A DNA stretch of 64,000 bases from Tretioscincus oriximinensis (GCA_022410635.1 JAJVDF010000363.1:177988-241987); one strand, 5' to 3'; positions 1 to 10,880 are shown, numbered from the stretch's first letter. Notes: a model not told the origin generated them from the letters alone. Made by a program: numbers and translations.

Positions 1-577
1 AGGTCAGGTAACAAAAACCGAGCCAGAGACCGAGGGCCAGGGGCTCTTTGGTTTGGCATTCCCTCCATGCTCAGCAGCATCCCTCCCTGCTCTGAAAAAA
101 CAGGTTTTTCCACCTACTGCAGCATGCTGAAAGAGAGTCCTTGAGCACTCTCAGCTCACAGCAACGAGGACCTTAAAGTGGAATGAATGCTCAGGGAATG
201 CCCAGGTAAAATTAAGCCCTCACTTCGCTTTCATTGTGGAATGATTAAAAGAGAATGGAATGGATTTTAAGTTCCAATGGGAATGCAGTCTATGTTTATT
301 TTATTTATTTGACAACATCACATTCTTGGGACATTGGACAAAAGATTTCCCTTTTTTCATTGACAAGAGGCTATGTGCACAAGTTGGCAACTTTTTAATT
401 TACCTACACAACCTTAAAGACTATCAGCTGGATTTTTGACAACAATTGTTGGGGGACTGGTGTTCTTTTCCCGGTGCCTGCCAACCCAAATAGGTAGCGT
501 TCACATTCTATTTAGAAATATTAACTTTCTGAAGTCCATAGAAACAAACGTGTGAAACTTACTACAACATTACATAC
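1..577 (-). other. DISP2 intron 7 (partial)
   Basis: This is AT-rich, non-coding sequence following the exon 7 donor. No further exon, SINE or LINE was recognised. Confidence 0.7.
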
Positions 578-675
578 CTTGTCCTGCTCCATTTGACACA
601 TGGATTGTATTGCTTGCAAGTTCCATAAGCTTCCAGCACTTGTGGACATAAATACCAGCTGAGAATAACTCTTTC
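578..675 (-). CDS. DISP2: DISP2 coding exon 7
   Basis: This 98-nt exon has a TGTCTTTAG acceptor and a GTATGT donor. It encodes [20 protein letters not shown], then [12 protein letters not shown], matching human KSYAKLVFMSTSSGSLWNLH...MEQDQ. It lies in the first extracellular domain. It ends in phase 0, so the following exon should begin on a codon boundary with the equivalent of IRSH-SF. I find no such sequence or acceptor between 1 and 577 on the minus strand, so the next and probably large terminal exon is outside the window. Confidence 0.94.
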
Positions 676-2858
676 CTAAAGACAAAACAAAGTGTCCACA
701 TTTAACAGCGGAACTAGTTGGTGAACTTTATGAAATAATCATACAGGTGGAAAGAAATTCAATCCTGAAATCAGTAATTTGTAAAACCTCCATGTGAGGA
801 GAGGTAACAGGGTGAAGAAATGTCACTATATCTACTACCCTGTCACTTTTGTGCTTTTAATCATGAGCTATACCCAAGTACAGCCTGTTTAGTAAGAGAA
901 AAGGATTATTAGAGCAATCATAAAAATAAAAAGGGTAGAACAGCCTTTGCCAAACTAATTAGGGTTGGCATATGTCACAGATTTCATAGACATTTTGTGA
1001 TTCTGCAGTGTTGTCTGGGCCAAAAAGAGAAAAAGTCTGCGATTTCAGGACTGATGGAAAAGAGGTTGGAGGTAAGATATCATTTTTATGTCATTTCCGG
1101 TTTTACTTCCAGAAAATGGCACCTAGAGAGATGTCATTTCCTGTCCCCAAGGAAGTGACATCATTTCCTGCCCCAGAAAGTGATTTCACTTTTGATGTCA
1201 CTTTCTGATGTCATCAAAACCTCACATGCACTTTGTGCGCAAGATAGAGCTGGTCTGGCAGAGATTTTCGGGCTTCCCGCCAAAGATTTTCCAGTAAGCT
1301 CCCATCTCTGGGTAGTATGACTATAAATTGTGGACTGGTTTTGGACTCTTGGATTATTGCAACCCTAAACTTAGTGTCTTCCAAATGTTTTTTTAGTCCT
1401 GATCATCAGTTATCCTGACTGGGTCTTATGGGAATTGGAATCTAAAGCAGTTAGATTATGACTGCTGACATATAATGCTGAAAATTATACTTCCGTAACT
1501 CCTGTGGTTGAAGAGTTGAAAAGCTGTTATTGAAAAGCTGCCAGATCTCACTAATAAAGACTTTAGTATAAGCAATACATCTTGCAAATATGGTACAATG
1601 TAATCTTAATGGCCTGTGAATTATAGCTGCTACATAAATTGATCTGAAGGTCCTTTATTCTTGTTAAGACTTTTTATTATAAGGCTCTTGAATAAAATAT
1701 AATCGCTGCCCTAATGAGCAGGAAATCGGAAGGATAGGAATTGCTTGAACACTGCTCTCCTCATAAGTGTTATTTCACCTTTTGGAGGAGGGTGAAAGGG
1801 AGGAGAAAAGATATTAAATTTTATAGTTATTTGTAACAAAACACTAAAACATCAGATATGTCTATTAACCAGAAATAAAATTTCTGCAGTACTCCTGGGC
1901 AGGTTATGGCTGCATCCGAATGTTCCTCAAAATGGCTGGGATCTGGGGGATGAGAATCCTGGTAATTTCCCATTTTTGATGTACTAGACGGCTCCAGTTA
2001 GAACTGGAATAGTTACCAATTGAAGCAATCCAAAAGTCTCTAAATAAGTCGGCCTGCACTTTGGAGGGTTGTCCAGGAATAGCCCCAGTGCCTCTTCAAA
2101 GTTCATTTGAGCATTGAATTTTGCTGTGCCGGCTCCAGTGGCTAGGAGTTAAACATTTTTACCTTGGAGGCCAGGACCTCCCATTTTGCACTGTTGAAAT
2201 GGATTCCCCTGTTAATCGGAAAACATGCACCTTTCTGCCCACTTTCCTCAGATAGTTTATTCATAACCCAGAGTACATCTTTTTGAAAAAGCCTACCACC
2301 ATCCCAGTAGTCCTGCCATCAAAGTGTGCTAGCAAGGTGTGGCATCTCTTGTCTGTTAGACAGTCCCACTTCGATGGCATGACTGTCTATTGCAGTCTAT
2401 TGCTCACTTAAATTGGAAGTAAGCCAAGTGCTGGAAATCCAGATGTTTCCTCACTTTTTCAGTATTGTTCCAACTTCCAGATGACCAATATGGAAAAATA
2501 ACAATAGAAAAGGGAATGGGCGTGTAAAAAGCTTCAGAAAGTTGGTAGCAAAGTAATGGCACCAGAATCATGCTGGACAGTCAGTAAATGTTTCAAAAGC
2601 TGTCAAGACCAATATGTTTCATTAATCCTTCCATATTAAGGTACATGAAGTGAAGTCATCTCTCTAGATTCTATCCTCTGTTCTCCATTTTGACAAATTG
2701 TATAAATTCTTATTGTGCTATNCTTATTTATAAAATAGAAAATGATGTATGTTTTAAACATACACATATTTGGAAATCCTTTTGTTGGGTTGTTCAAAGG
2801 TGCTTCATATTATGAAAATGTCCTAAGTTATTGAAACATCACCTCAACCAGGACTTAC
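676..2858 (-). other. DISP2 intron 6
   Basis: The intron contains a hAT-like inverted-repeat element at about 960-1367. The remainder (1370-2858) is unassigned single-copy-looking AT-rich DNA. Confidence 0.8.
960..1367. mobile_element. hAT-like non-autonomous element (TAGGGTTG ends)
   Basis: The left end reads TAGGGTTGGCATATGT and the right end is TTGCAACCCTA, its imperfect inverse. Possible degenerate 8-bp flanks are AAACTAAT and AACTTAGT. The left end resembles that of the clearer element at 48701. The interior repeats a TGTCATTTCC/AAGTGACAT motif in both orientations (1088-1215), including a foldback at 1130-1162. No coding potential is visible. Classification as hAT is inferred from the ends and the 8-bp flank length. 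Confidence 0.5.
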
Positions 2859-2977
2859 CTGGAGGACCACAAAAGAACCCATCCTTCTCGTAGTCAGGTT
2901 CCACCATTCTCCTTAGTCTTGATCCTTGTGTACTTTGCACAGATCTTTGTCCTTTGTTCATGCTTATGTCCCCATAG
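2859..2977 (-). CDS. DISP2: DISP2 coding exon 6 (RRMVEP...FFCGPP)
   Basis: This 119-nt exon has a CTTTTACCAAG acceptor and a CCAG|GTAAGT donor. It encodes YGDISMNKGQRSVQSTQGSR, then LRRMVEPDYEKDGFFCGPP, with one base carried to exon 7 (GGA, Gly). RRMVEP and FFCGPP are shared with human DISP2 in the same order and spacing class. The first 20 residues are a variable loop. Weak point: the acceptor tract is only modestly pyrimidine-rich. An alternative AG 24 nt further in exists but would break the phase with exon 5. Confidence 0.92.
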
Positions 2978-4132
2978 CTTGGTAAAAGAAATAATACACA
3001 AGTCATTCCCCAGCTCACAACTTTTAATCTTTGTATGATCTTAAGACAAATTGGCTTAAGGAAATATCCAGTAGCTTTGGAGAAGGCATAGACTTGTCAT
3101 GTTGCTCACCTTCTTTAAAGGCACACAGAGAGACTCTGCAACTTTAGAAATCACAGCAATGGAGCTGCCAAGCCACTTACTAAGGTCCTGAGGGAAATTG
3201 GCACAGGGATGGTACCTGACCTAGACCCTTTCTGACACTGAAATGAAGTCATGTCCAAAATCATTGTACTGAATTTTTTGGGGGAATGTCATTAAATGAG
3301 CTAATCATATTTCACCACTTCTGAAAGTGAAGAAAAAAGCAAAGATTCTGTAAAGCAAAAGATTCAAACCAGGGCATCATTCTGGTAGGACCTTTTAATC
3401 TACTTTAGGAGGAAAGGAAGCATAATTCAGATCGAGTTCCATGTATTTTCCTCCTCCCCAAACTAGATTTTCTGTGCCATCAATCTAGGGTTGAAACATT
3501 CACCTCTGGGTGGGGAAAGGGAGGGATGGAATTTTCCTCCCATCCAATAACCAGTTGTGGATGCTCCTAAGAGTTATGTGTATATGCAAAAAGATGGTAT
3601 TTTCTTCCTCCATAAACAGTCACGTCCCTGGAGAAGCTGTTTCCAGTTCTCTCTACAAAACTCAGATAGGGTAGATAGCTCAAGTGTTGCCCTTACTTTC
3701 TGATCAACCTTGCTCTGCCCGTTTTTTTCAATGGCTGATATTTGCAAAGCAATGCAACTGTGCAAATGTTGCCTTTGGAAATTCCCAATTGCCATTATGC
3801 GTTTGGGCTGACAGTTCTGGAGTTGACAACCTTTTGAGAAACGCAGTCCATATGTCATTGAACTATCACTTCCAACATCCTGCGCCAGTCATAGTTGGGA
3901 ATGGGATGCTGGCTGTTGATATCCAATGACAAACGGGGGGGGGGGGGCACAGTTTGAGATCTTGGTTGTAAAGCAGAATTTACCAGTGGAACATGGACTT
4001 CAAAGGAAGGTCACAAACTATTATTTGGGAGAGAGCTTCTGACTGGGTTTTTCTGCGCTGATCAAAATTCAACCACTCTCAGGGTAATGTCAGACATCTC
4101 TAGTTAATATCTGAATCCAGATATTAACTAGA

Positions 4133-4212
4133 AGTAGACCTGTCTACGAAAGCTTATGCCAACCAATTTTCTCAAGTTAGTCTCAAAGTGCTGCTAGCTC
4201 CTTTGCTGGACT
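4133..4212 (+). mobile_element. Penelope-like element 3' tail fragment
   Basis: The segment contains GTCTACGAAAGCTTATGCC followed by TTAGTCTCAAAGTGCTGC and AGCTCCTTTGCTGGAC. It matches the ends of the larger Penelope-like insertion at 21764-22545 and a diverged copy at 41447. It is a short, solitary tail, immediately preceded by a perfect inverted repeat. Confidence 0.6.
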
Positions 4213-4423
4213 ATCTAAATCCAGTTTAGCTAGAAGTCAGATTTAGTTAGGGAGGAAGATGTCCCATCTGCTGCCAACAAATCAGGGCAAATGTTCTGAG
4301 GTAAGATAATTGGGGATAGAAGAAGAATTGTGGGGAGGGAGCAGCAAAGGAAGGACTGCTGTGGGAGTCGAGGAGACATGTAGCTGCAAAAGGCCCACAC
4401 CTCCTGCAACTCTCATCTCTTAT

Positions 4424-4772
4424 GTTCATAGAATCATAGAATCATAGAGTCGGAAGGGACCTCCAGGGTCATCGGGTCCAACCCCCTGCTCGATGCAGGA
4501 TTCATTAAGCCATCCCAGACAGATGACTGTCCAGTCTCTGTTTGAAAACTTCCAGGGAAGGCGAACTCACCACCCCCTGTGGCAAACTGTTCCACTGTTT
4601 TATCACCCTGACTGTTAGAAAGTTTTTTCTGATATCTAATCTAAATCTACTCCCTTGCAGTTTCATTCCATTGTTTCTAGTCCTTCCATGTGCTAATGAG
4701 AACAATGTTGATCCCTCTGCTCTGTGACAGCCCTTCAGATATTTGTAGACAGCTATCAAGTCTCCCTGGGTT
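4424..4772 (-). mobile_element. CR1 LINE, 3' end with RT C-terminus
   Basis: On the minus strand this encodes the C-terminal CR1 ORF2 block, including KLQGSRFRLDIRKNFLTVRV and VIKQWNSLPQGVVSSPSLEV. It then runs to the classic CR1 3' end, GACCTCCAGGGTCATCGGG and ATGATTCTATG repeats (plus strand reads catagaatcatagaatcatagag). It is a 5'-truncated insertion in DISP2 intron 5. The ORF remains open over 84 codons, so it is among the younger copies here. Confidence 0.92.
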
Positions 4773-5293
4773 TCTGTTTCACGCTCTCTCCTGCTGGCAA
4801 CTCTCCCATCCTGGTGACGCCTCTGGAGGGGCCACCACCTAATTATTGTGAGGGTTGTGATTCATTGTGATTGGAGACTGAAGGATGGGCACACCATTGG
4901 TTGCCAAAGGGAGCAGGAAAGATCAAGGATGGAGCAAGGAGCCTGAGAGTATAACAGAGGAATGAGGTCCGTGAGAGGTATAGGGTTTTTGAAGCTAAAT
5001 TGTGTCTCCCCCTCAATGGTTCTGTCTTTCCCTACTGACAGCTCCTTCCCTCCAAATTTCCCTCTCTCACACCCATCTTACCTCTATTCCAAAGCAATTA
5101 CTCTGCTTTAAAGTGGTGTCAGAAGTTGAGATAGTTTCAGAATTATGACATCTCTCTCCCAGACTGAATCTGACTTCCAATTCGGTCACATTCCATCAGG
5201 ATTCATTAGATATGTCTGCCTTCGGTTCAATACATACAAGAATTTGAGACCTTAATCCATTCTGCCCCTGCAACCCATTCAAAATCCATTTAC

Positions 5294-5406
5294 CTGTTGC
5301 CCATGTAGGGAGAAAGAGAGAGAGTCTTTTTGTAGCCTGTCTGGCTTTTCATATTCTTCCAGACTGTGAGCTTTCTGCCTATGTCAGTACCTCGAGGCTC
5401 AAATCC
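5294..5406 (-). CDS. DISP2: DISP2 coding exon 5 (GFEPR block, extracellular domain 1)
   Basis: This 113-nt exon follows ...AACAG and ends at GTAAAT. It encodes 37 codons, [20 protein letters not shown] then [17 protein letters not shown], plus AG that completes a Ser codon with exon 6. GFEPR-TDIG--L-VW is the signature immediately after the first membrane span in Dispatched proteins and aligns to human GFEPRDTDIGSKLVVW. The segment is expected to face the extracellular side. Phase in is 0 and phase out is 2, matching exons 4 and 6. Confidence 0.94.
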
Positions 5407-5659
5407 CTGTTTATCAAAAAAGCAATTCAAACAAAAGCAGCTTTAACTTAGCAAAGTTGAAGTCAGTAAGTGCAGGTGCATTTTGTTTTCTGAAAATAGG
5501 ATTTCAAAGCTATTGGAACAACAAAAATTATCTAGAAATAATTCAAATTGATATTTCCATATATAAATGTACATTTCAATGCATCTAATGGCAGACCCTC
5601 TTTAAACTGACCCTGGGTTGAAGAAAAAGATTTCCCTTCCCCGCTCGGGTATTGTTTTA

Positions 5660-5745
5660 AAATGTCAATTTTGTACTTTTTTGTTTATTGTTAACCATCC
5701 TGAGACCTTCAGGTACTGAGCAGGATATAAGTATAAAGAAGGAAG
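5660..5745 (+). repeat. L2-like 3' tail remnant
   Basis: The sequence resembles a TTGTAAACCGCCCTGAGACC...GGCGGTATAAAT tail in degraded form (TTAACCATCCTGAGACCTTC, then CAGGATATAAG). The same tail recurs at 10700, 38405 and 40665. It is followed by a GAAAG-rich simple tract. Confidence 0.45.
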
Positions 5746-6632
5746 GGAAAGAAAGAAAGAATGCAGAATGGCGTTAGGGAAATCTTTACATGAAATCTCT
5801 GAGATAGGGTGCTCTTTCTTATAGCATCCACACAATGAATGACCTTCCTTCAGAGAGCTTTCAAATATCACATTACAAATTTGAGCAGATGATGAATGAC
5901 CTCCCTGCCTTCAGTAATTTTCCTCGCAATACCGTACATACTGGTCTTAATTTTTTCAATTATTCTTAAGTTTGGACTGTTATAACTTACTCTCAGATCT
6001 TAAAGAACAGAGCGGTATAAAAATGCAAGCCATCCATTTGCAAACACAATCGTAAGCAGGCATTCTCTTGACTAGGTTCTGTTTCTATAACTGCTTGCAT
6101 AAACTGAGCACAAGTCCTAATTCTTAGCCCAGTGTTATCTTGTATCTCATTTACATGAGATTTCCATTTCCAAAATTTGTGACTCACGACATTTGTTCAA
6201 ACTAGTGCAGTCTTTGCTTTCTCTGAGCCTCGAGTAAAAACATGAATAGTTCAGCAAAACTGAAAAGCTGCTGCTTAGGTTTTTTTTCCTAAAGGGCTGA
6301 TAGAATCACTTTTAATTCCAATCACACTGACTGTATCCATACTGCGGGGCAGTGGGTTCCTAATATTAATTCCTAACCTTTAGAGAATTAGAGGCTGGCT
6401 CAAAGATCATTTGGGACAGAACGAACTATTCATGTGGCAGCAGGAATCGTTCCAGCCTAGTCTAATCCTGATGGCCTGGACCAATAAGTGCAAACACTGT
6501 CTGAGAATCTGTAACTGTAATAAAAGGCGTGTGGGCAAGTTCAGCATTCCAAGGTATAATGTCCAACGACGGAGCTCAGAACTTTGGCAGCCTTCAGAGA
6601 CAAATGACAGGGCTCAGAACTTTGGCATTCTT

Positions 6633-6748
6633 TTTAGAGACCATAGTTGGAAACTGGGTTAAAAAACAGAGGGAAGTAATAAATAGACAGCTCTCTGGGT
6701 GGAAAGATGTGATAAGAGGAATACCCCAAGGTTCAGTACTAGGACCAG
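6633..6748 (+). mobile_element. CR1 LINE reverse transcriptase fragment
   Basis: The plus-strand frame reads EVINRQLSGWKDVIRGIPQG, then SVLGPV. This is the RT block around the PQGSVLGP motif of CR1 ORF2. Only about 38 codons are left, sandwiched between parts of the 6535-7015 repeat, so the fragment has been captured or truncated. Confidence 0.75.
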
Positions 6749-6905
6749 TAGAGGGAGGGAAAGGAATAAGGAAAGTAAGAACAAAGGAAGGAAGGAATAA
6801 AAAATGGAAAGGAAGGAAGAAAGATAAAGAAAAAATAGAGGAGGAAAGGAAGAAAAGAAAGAAAAACAGAAAGAAAGAAAGAAAGAACGAACAAAAGAAG
6901 CCGCA
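6749..6905. repeat. Purine-rich GGAA/GAAA simple-sequence tract
   Basis: This is almost pure A/G on the plus strand, with GGAAGGAA and AAAGAAAG units. A long ORF through it has only Lys/Glu/Arg composition and is not a gene. Confidence 0.85.
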
Positions 6906-7197
6906 AGTGAAAGGGGGCTAGGAAGGAGTGAGTGAGTGGAGCCATGGTTGGGAACAAGGGGGAGGACGGCCTAGAGCCTGTTGCATTACTGTAACACAAC
7001 AGGCTAATGCTACCAGTCTTACATAAGAAGAATTGTGCCTTTAATGACACAAAGAAGCACAACAGGATTCTTTCTCGTAAGCCTATGTAATGATTTACAT
7101 AATTTTGAGACACCCACCCACTACGTNGGAAAAGAACAGCTAATGTTTATAGCTACGAATGAGCTCATCTTCACCCATGCCATCTGCAGCAACTTAC

Positions 7198-7321
7198 CAT
7201 GAGTGGTTCAGAGAAATCTGGCAAATTTCCCACCAACAGGCCTGCCAAGGTGCAGATCAATACTGTCACTGAACAGAGCACCAGAACTGCAACTGGCCAC
7301 TCTGCGATCACTTGGGACAAA
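7198..7321 (-). CDS. DISP2: DISP2 coding exon 4 (first transmembrane segment)
   Basis: This 124-nt exon has a TTTCTAG acceptor and a GTAAGT donor. It encodes one carried base plus 41 codons: LSQVIAEWPVAVLVLCSV, then a hydrophobic run to LAGLLVG, then NLPDFSEPLM. It matches human DISP2 YSQLIAEWPVAVLMLC...LAGLLGARLPDFSKPLL almost residue for residue. The hydrophobic run of about 20 residues (WPVAVL to LAGLLV) is the first membrane span of the RND fold. LPDFS-PL is the conserved entry to the first extracellular loop. The donor is in phase 0. A plus-strand ORF over 7199-7441 is the antisense shadow. Confidence 0.95.
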
Positions 7322-7783
7322 CTAGAAAGAAGCAAGAGAAGAGAAATAGCCTGTTGCTATTTTTTTCATTGCAAAAATTCTTGGAGCAGGTCAGGATATT
7401 CTGTAAAAAAAAATTTTTTAGATAAAAAGTATATAATGTAAATAATATAACTATATAAGGGGCTATTTTCAAGCATAGCTGCACTTAATATCAGCTGAAT
7501 TTCTCTATTAATAATTACAGTGTGTTCTCTCCAGCAGAAGAACAGCTTGATGACAGATTTTGCACTGAGATCAGCAGACACAGTCATCACTTGGCAGATT
7601 GTGAAGCTGAAGCACCAGAAGGCATGAGGTCAGTATCACGCTGTGAGCCCCGATGTGTGGCATAGCACATGCAGCAGACTTGGAGCAAAGTTTTCTTTAG
7701 AGAATATGTCTTGTTACTAATACNAGCTGCAGGATATGCAAACTATAGTAGAAGACCACATACTTAAAGATACTATATAGGCT

Positions 7784-7914
7784 GAAGCTGCACATGTGTT
7801 TTTGAACCATCTTCAGGAGTGAAAACCAGAACAGCAGATTTGTTTCTGTTTTTTATGGTTTTCAGTCCTTCAGGACTGAAGATGGTTTAAAAGCATGTGT
7901 GTGACTGCAGTGTT
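7784..7914. mobile_element. Foldback MITE, AACCATCTTCAGTCCTGA family (copy 1)
   Basis: The left arm contains GCACATGTGTTTTTGAACCATCTTCAGGAGTG. The right arm is its inverse, CAGGACTGAAGATGGTTTAA then GCATGTGTGTGAC. Related copies are at 14120-14232 and 57455-57582. There is no coding capacity; mobilisation in trans by a transposase is inferred. Exact target-site duplications could not be fixed. Confidence 0.6.
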
Positions 7915-8084
7915 TCCTGTATCAAAAACATATCCAATCACATGTCATTTAGAGAGCAAGGATGATTGTTGTCCACTGAGACTGCAGCAGATNGGAAGGA
8001 GATTAAAATACACAGGTATCTGAGTCTGGAAAGGCAGAACTAATAATTTATTTGTTATATTATTTTTATTATTTTTAATTAATT

Positions 8085-8326
8085 AATTAATTTGTACTTA
8101 TATCCTGCCCTATATTCAAATGTCGCACAGCGGTCAACCATAGAGTGGTGCACATAGCTTTTGTTGCTTTCTNCACATCAGACACCAATGAAGTAGGTGG
8201 GTCTGAGAGAGTTCTAAAGAACTGTGACCGGCTCAAGGTCACCCAGCTGGCTTTCATGGAGGAGTGGGGAATCAAACTGGTAGACCATAAGATGCGAGTC
8301 CAACTCTCTAACCAAACTGGCTCTCT
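8085..8326 (-). mobile_element. Sauria-type tRNA-derived SINE (copy A)
   Basis: The tRNA-derived head reads from about 8326 downward (AGCCAGTTTGGTTAGAGAG... on the minus strand), followed by ACTCGCATC, GATTCCCCACTCCTCCATGA and AAGCCAGCTGGGTGACCTTG. The body with CACAGTTCTTTAGAACTCTC continues to a tail resembling an L2-like 3' end and TTAA repeats. This is the usual layout of squamate Sauria SINEs. It has one n call. Confidence 0.85.
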
Positions 8327-9877
8327 AATGACAAAGTGGCTGCCCTATTAATACACTCAGTAGAACTGATGTCACAGATAGATGTGATACTGTGAAGGTT
8401 CCATAAGGAGATGAGTCCACTTGTCTCTGAGCTCATATTGCACAGAGGATGCAATGGAAAGGTGCAAGCTATATGAGGTCATTGTCTGCTCATGCCAATA
8501 TAAGCAATTGTCAGATCCCTATGAAGAGAGAGTGGCAGTGCTTACTCATGTTCCTTTGTGCCACCATTATTTGGAATTTTAAAAAACCCAACCTCACTAG
8601 ATTATCATTATATACCGGTACATACCATAGACAAAAACTGATAATGAACCACAAATCCTAACAAAAAAGAGAACAAACAAATTAATATATAAGTGACTCC
8701 CACCCTCTCCCCTTGTTCAATATTAGAAATTGAAACTATCAAAATAATCTCTCACATAGAGGGAAGATCTCTCTACATTCTCTCCCTCCCCCAATATCCT
8801 AATATATTATTTTAAGCATTTTACCTCAGCATTTTATAACACATTTGGATCCACATAGTTAGCTTTTATCAAACAGCAAATTAAAATTTCATTGCCTCAG
8901 TTACATACCAAATTCAACTTCAGTTGTCCTCTTACTCTTATTCTTCTACCTCCACGTTATAATANAGGTTTGCCCCAATTAACTGTTTTAACAGCAATTT
9001 ATCCAGTTTAATGAATTTTCTATATTAATCTGCTTTTTCTTCTTCTTACCTAGTCTAGAGAGGTTTCCTCAGTACACATTGCATGGTTCCATTTTCAAAT
9101 GCACTGGAGATAACCCACTACCAGGGCTGTTTTTGTTTTCCAGAATGCTGAAGGTGTGTGAACAATATTTTTGAACGTAGAGAAGTCTAATGTACCTTAT
9201 TCATCATGCTGAACAACAAGCACTATTTCCTTGCTTCAACATGACTTGAGATCCTGCAGAGTCTGATGGTGCAGAGTAATATGGAAGCAACGGTAAACAC
9301 AACTAAGTAGCAGTTACATGCCACTCCATGAAACTAGTTCTGGCTATACAAGGTCTGAANACAAAGCAAAACATTCCTTAGAATGTCATTCGGGGAAAGA
9401 GGAACATGAGATGGGACCCAGAATCTGAGCAGCTGTGTATTATGGGCATTTGCCTATTTCTCCTTTAGTAGGTCAGTAACCTCTGGTAGTCAATTTGCAT
9501 GGAATGCTGTAGGTCATAAAACTCACTAGATTTTATTGTTCCCATTAGAGAAACTGGCAATGTGCAATATGCAAAACACTCAAAAGGGCAGCACCTCTTC
9601 CGTAAGTAATAGCAGCTGAGGAAAGCGGCCTGGTAGCTGCCTTTGTGAAAGCCACAGCCCATGTGCATTCCAAAAGGGCAGCATTGATAGGAAACCCAAA
9701 TGAGGAGATGAATTAGCAAGCACTGCTGAAGCTCTTTGCTTGCCAGAGATGTCAACAAGAATAATGCATTGTCCTGTCTTTAATAGCAGGGTAGGAGAAA
9801 AAAGAGGAGGAGAAGGAGGTGAAGAGAAAGAAATGATAATAGGCTAGAGAGACAGGAAATGATTGATTATAACCTAC

Positions 9878-9907
9878 CTCGTTGGGATCCTGAACACTTT
9901 GTCATGT
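9878..9907 (-). CDS. DISP2: DISP2 coding exon 3, a 30-nt microexon
   Basis: The exon is flanked by a good pyrimidine tract with CTTACAG acceptor (CTTTTTCCTTACAG) and a GTAGGT donor. It reads A-CAT-GAC-AAA-GTG-TTC-AGG-ATC-CCA-ACG-AG. With the AG carried over from exon 2 it gives RHDKVFRIPT and then a split Ser/Arg codon. This aligns without a gap to human RQERAFQMPK, between the VQHH block and the SQLIAEWPV segment. It is too short to appear as an open reading frame. The exact fit of both phases and the homology make it convincing despite its size. Confidence 0.88.
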
Positions 9908-10639
9908 CTGTAAGGAAAAAGATATTCATTGACTTATTAATTTCAGGGCATGGATATTTCTCTGTTATTGAATATTAAATCTTGCAGCAAGCTGAGTGCA
10001 AAGAAGGAGTCCATCTGCTGTTGCTTTCGACCCATTTAGGATGTTGGCAGTTTTGCCCCTGGAAGCCTGACCCCCTTGCTGTTCCTTGGCTTCCTTTCTG
10101 AGCTTCTGCTTAATCTACAGCAATTGCAGCAACAAGAGGGAAGTCTGTGATCAGTTTGAATTTCAGCTTCCATCAGCCTTTTACCAGCAGCCAAGGCTAG
10201 GTGCACACAACATCTTAAAACGGCTACAACACTATACTCTGGAATATAGCAATTGCATATCCGTGCACACCAAACATGTATATTCTGTGACCAATGCCCC
10301 AGTTCCGTAATATCACTAGTTGATCTTGTTNCAGTGCAGTCCGAGAATTATTTTTTTCCTTGCAACAGCCAATAGAAACACCTGCCACGTTCTTGATTGT
10401 TTAAATATCTCGCGTCTAATTTGTGCACATGCATACGCTCGCGACAGTACCGGGGTTCTCCGAAATGATGCCTGAATATCTGAGCAATATTTCTGGGGAA
10501 AATGGTATTAATTGCAGGTCGNGTGCCCGAGACTTCCTGATTGCACTATGAACGAGGCAGAAAACGTCATGTGCATGCAGCTCAAAAGATGATGAGAGTT
10601 AACATATGGATTTCTCATCTGTGCTTTTAGTTGGGACTA

Positions 10640-10755
10640 CATTTGTTTTTATACATTGTCATTTTATTATCTGATTTACTATTTCCTGTTTCAATTTGTA
10701 AACTGCCCTGAGCCCTTTAGACATTCAGCATTTAAGTCAAATANATAAATGCTGT
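10640..10755 (+). repeat. L2-like LINE/SINE 3' tail
   Basis: The segment ends with TTTGTAAACTGCCCTGAGCC and an (AAAT)-type tail, the typical end of squamate L2-like elements and their SINE partners. It is heavily diverged. Confidence 0.45.
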
Positions 10756-10764
10756 CACGTTTAA

Positions 10765-10880
10765 TCCTCTCTTAAANCTATCCCGGCTGCTAGCTACCAC
10801 CACCTCTTCTGGAAGTAAATTCCAAAGGCTGATGAGCCTCTGGGTGAAAAAACTACTTTTTCGTGTGTGTCCTCACACTT
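10765..10880 (-). mobile_element. CR1 LINE fragment
   Basis: The sequence corresponds to the WNLLPEEVVVA region near the CR1 ORF2 C-terminus (plus strand CTAGCTACCACCACCTCTTC, then AAGTAAATTCCAAAGGC). The same segment recurs in the CR1 copies at 23340, 26520 and 35330. It is truncated on both sides. Confidence 0.7.

Larger units (their letters stand above)
2978..5293 (-). other. DISP2 intron 5
   Basis: The intron holds a poly-G run at 3936-3947, a perfect 15-bp inverted repeat at 4099-4132, a Penelope-type 3' tail at 4133-4212 and a minus-strand CR1 3' end at 4424-4772. The rest has no recognised content. Confidence 0.8.
6535..7015 (-). repeat. Unclassified dispersed repeat with terminal hairpin, interrupted
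   Basis: Three modules are visible. Module one (6535-6632) has CAAGTTCAGCATTCCAAGGT and CTCAGAACTTTGGCAGCC, the latter partly duplicated. A CR1 fragment and a purine-rich tract follow. The other end (6972-7004) is a hairpin, AGCCTGTTG with a loop and then CAACAGGCT. The same modules in inverse order occur at 56813-57215, and parts at 16085 and 60950. No protein is recognisable; the family is not one I can name. Confidence 0.55.
5407..7197 (-). other. DISP2 intron 4
   Basis: The intron includes a LINE/SINE-type 3' tail near 5660-5745, the composite repeat of 6535-7015 and otherwise unassigned AT-rich DNA. Confidence 0.8.
7322..9877 (-). other. DISP2 intron 3
   Basis: The intron contains a foldback MITE (7784-7914) and a minus-strand tRNA-SINE (8085-8326). 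The remainder is AT-rich with no recognised function. Confidence 0.8.

Noticed and set aside
1..577. DISP2 exon 8
   Set aside because: No acceptor followed by the expected IRSH-SF-like coding sequence was found on the minus strand.
6970..7016. Helitron 3' end (hairpin followed by CTAG)
   Set aside because: The hairpin followed by CTAG looked Helitron-like here and at 16089. The conserved body of the family lies on the other side of CTAG, so this is not a Helitron terminus as usually defined.
7199..7441. 80-codon plus-strand frame
   Set aside because: It is the antisense shadow of DISP2 exon 4.
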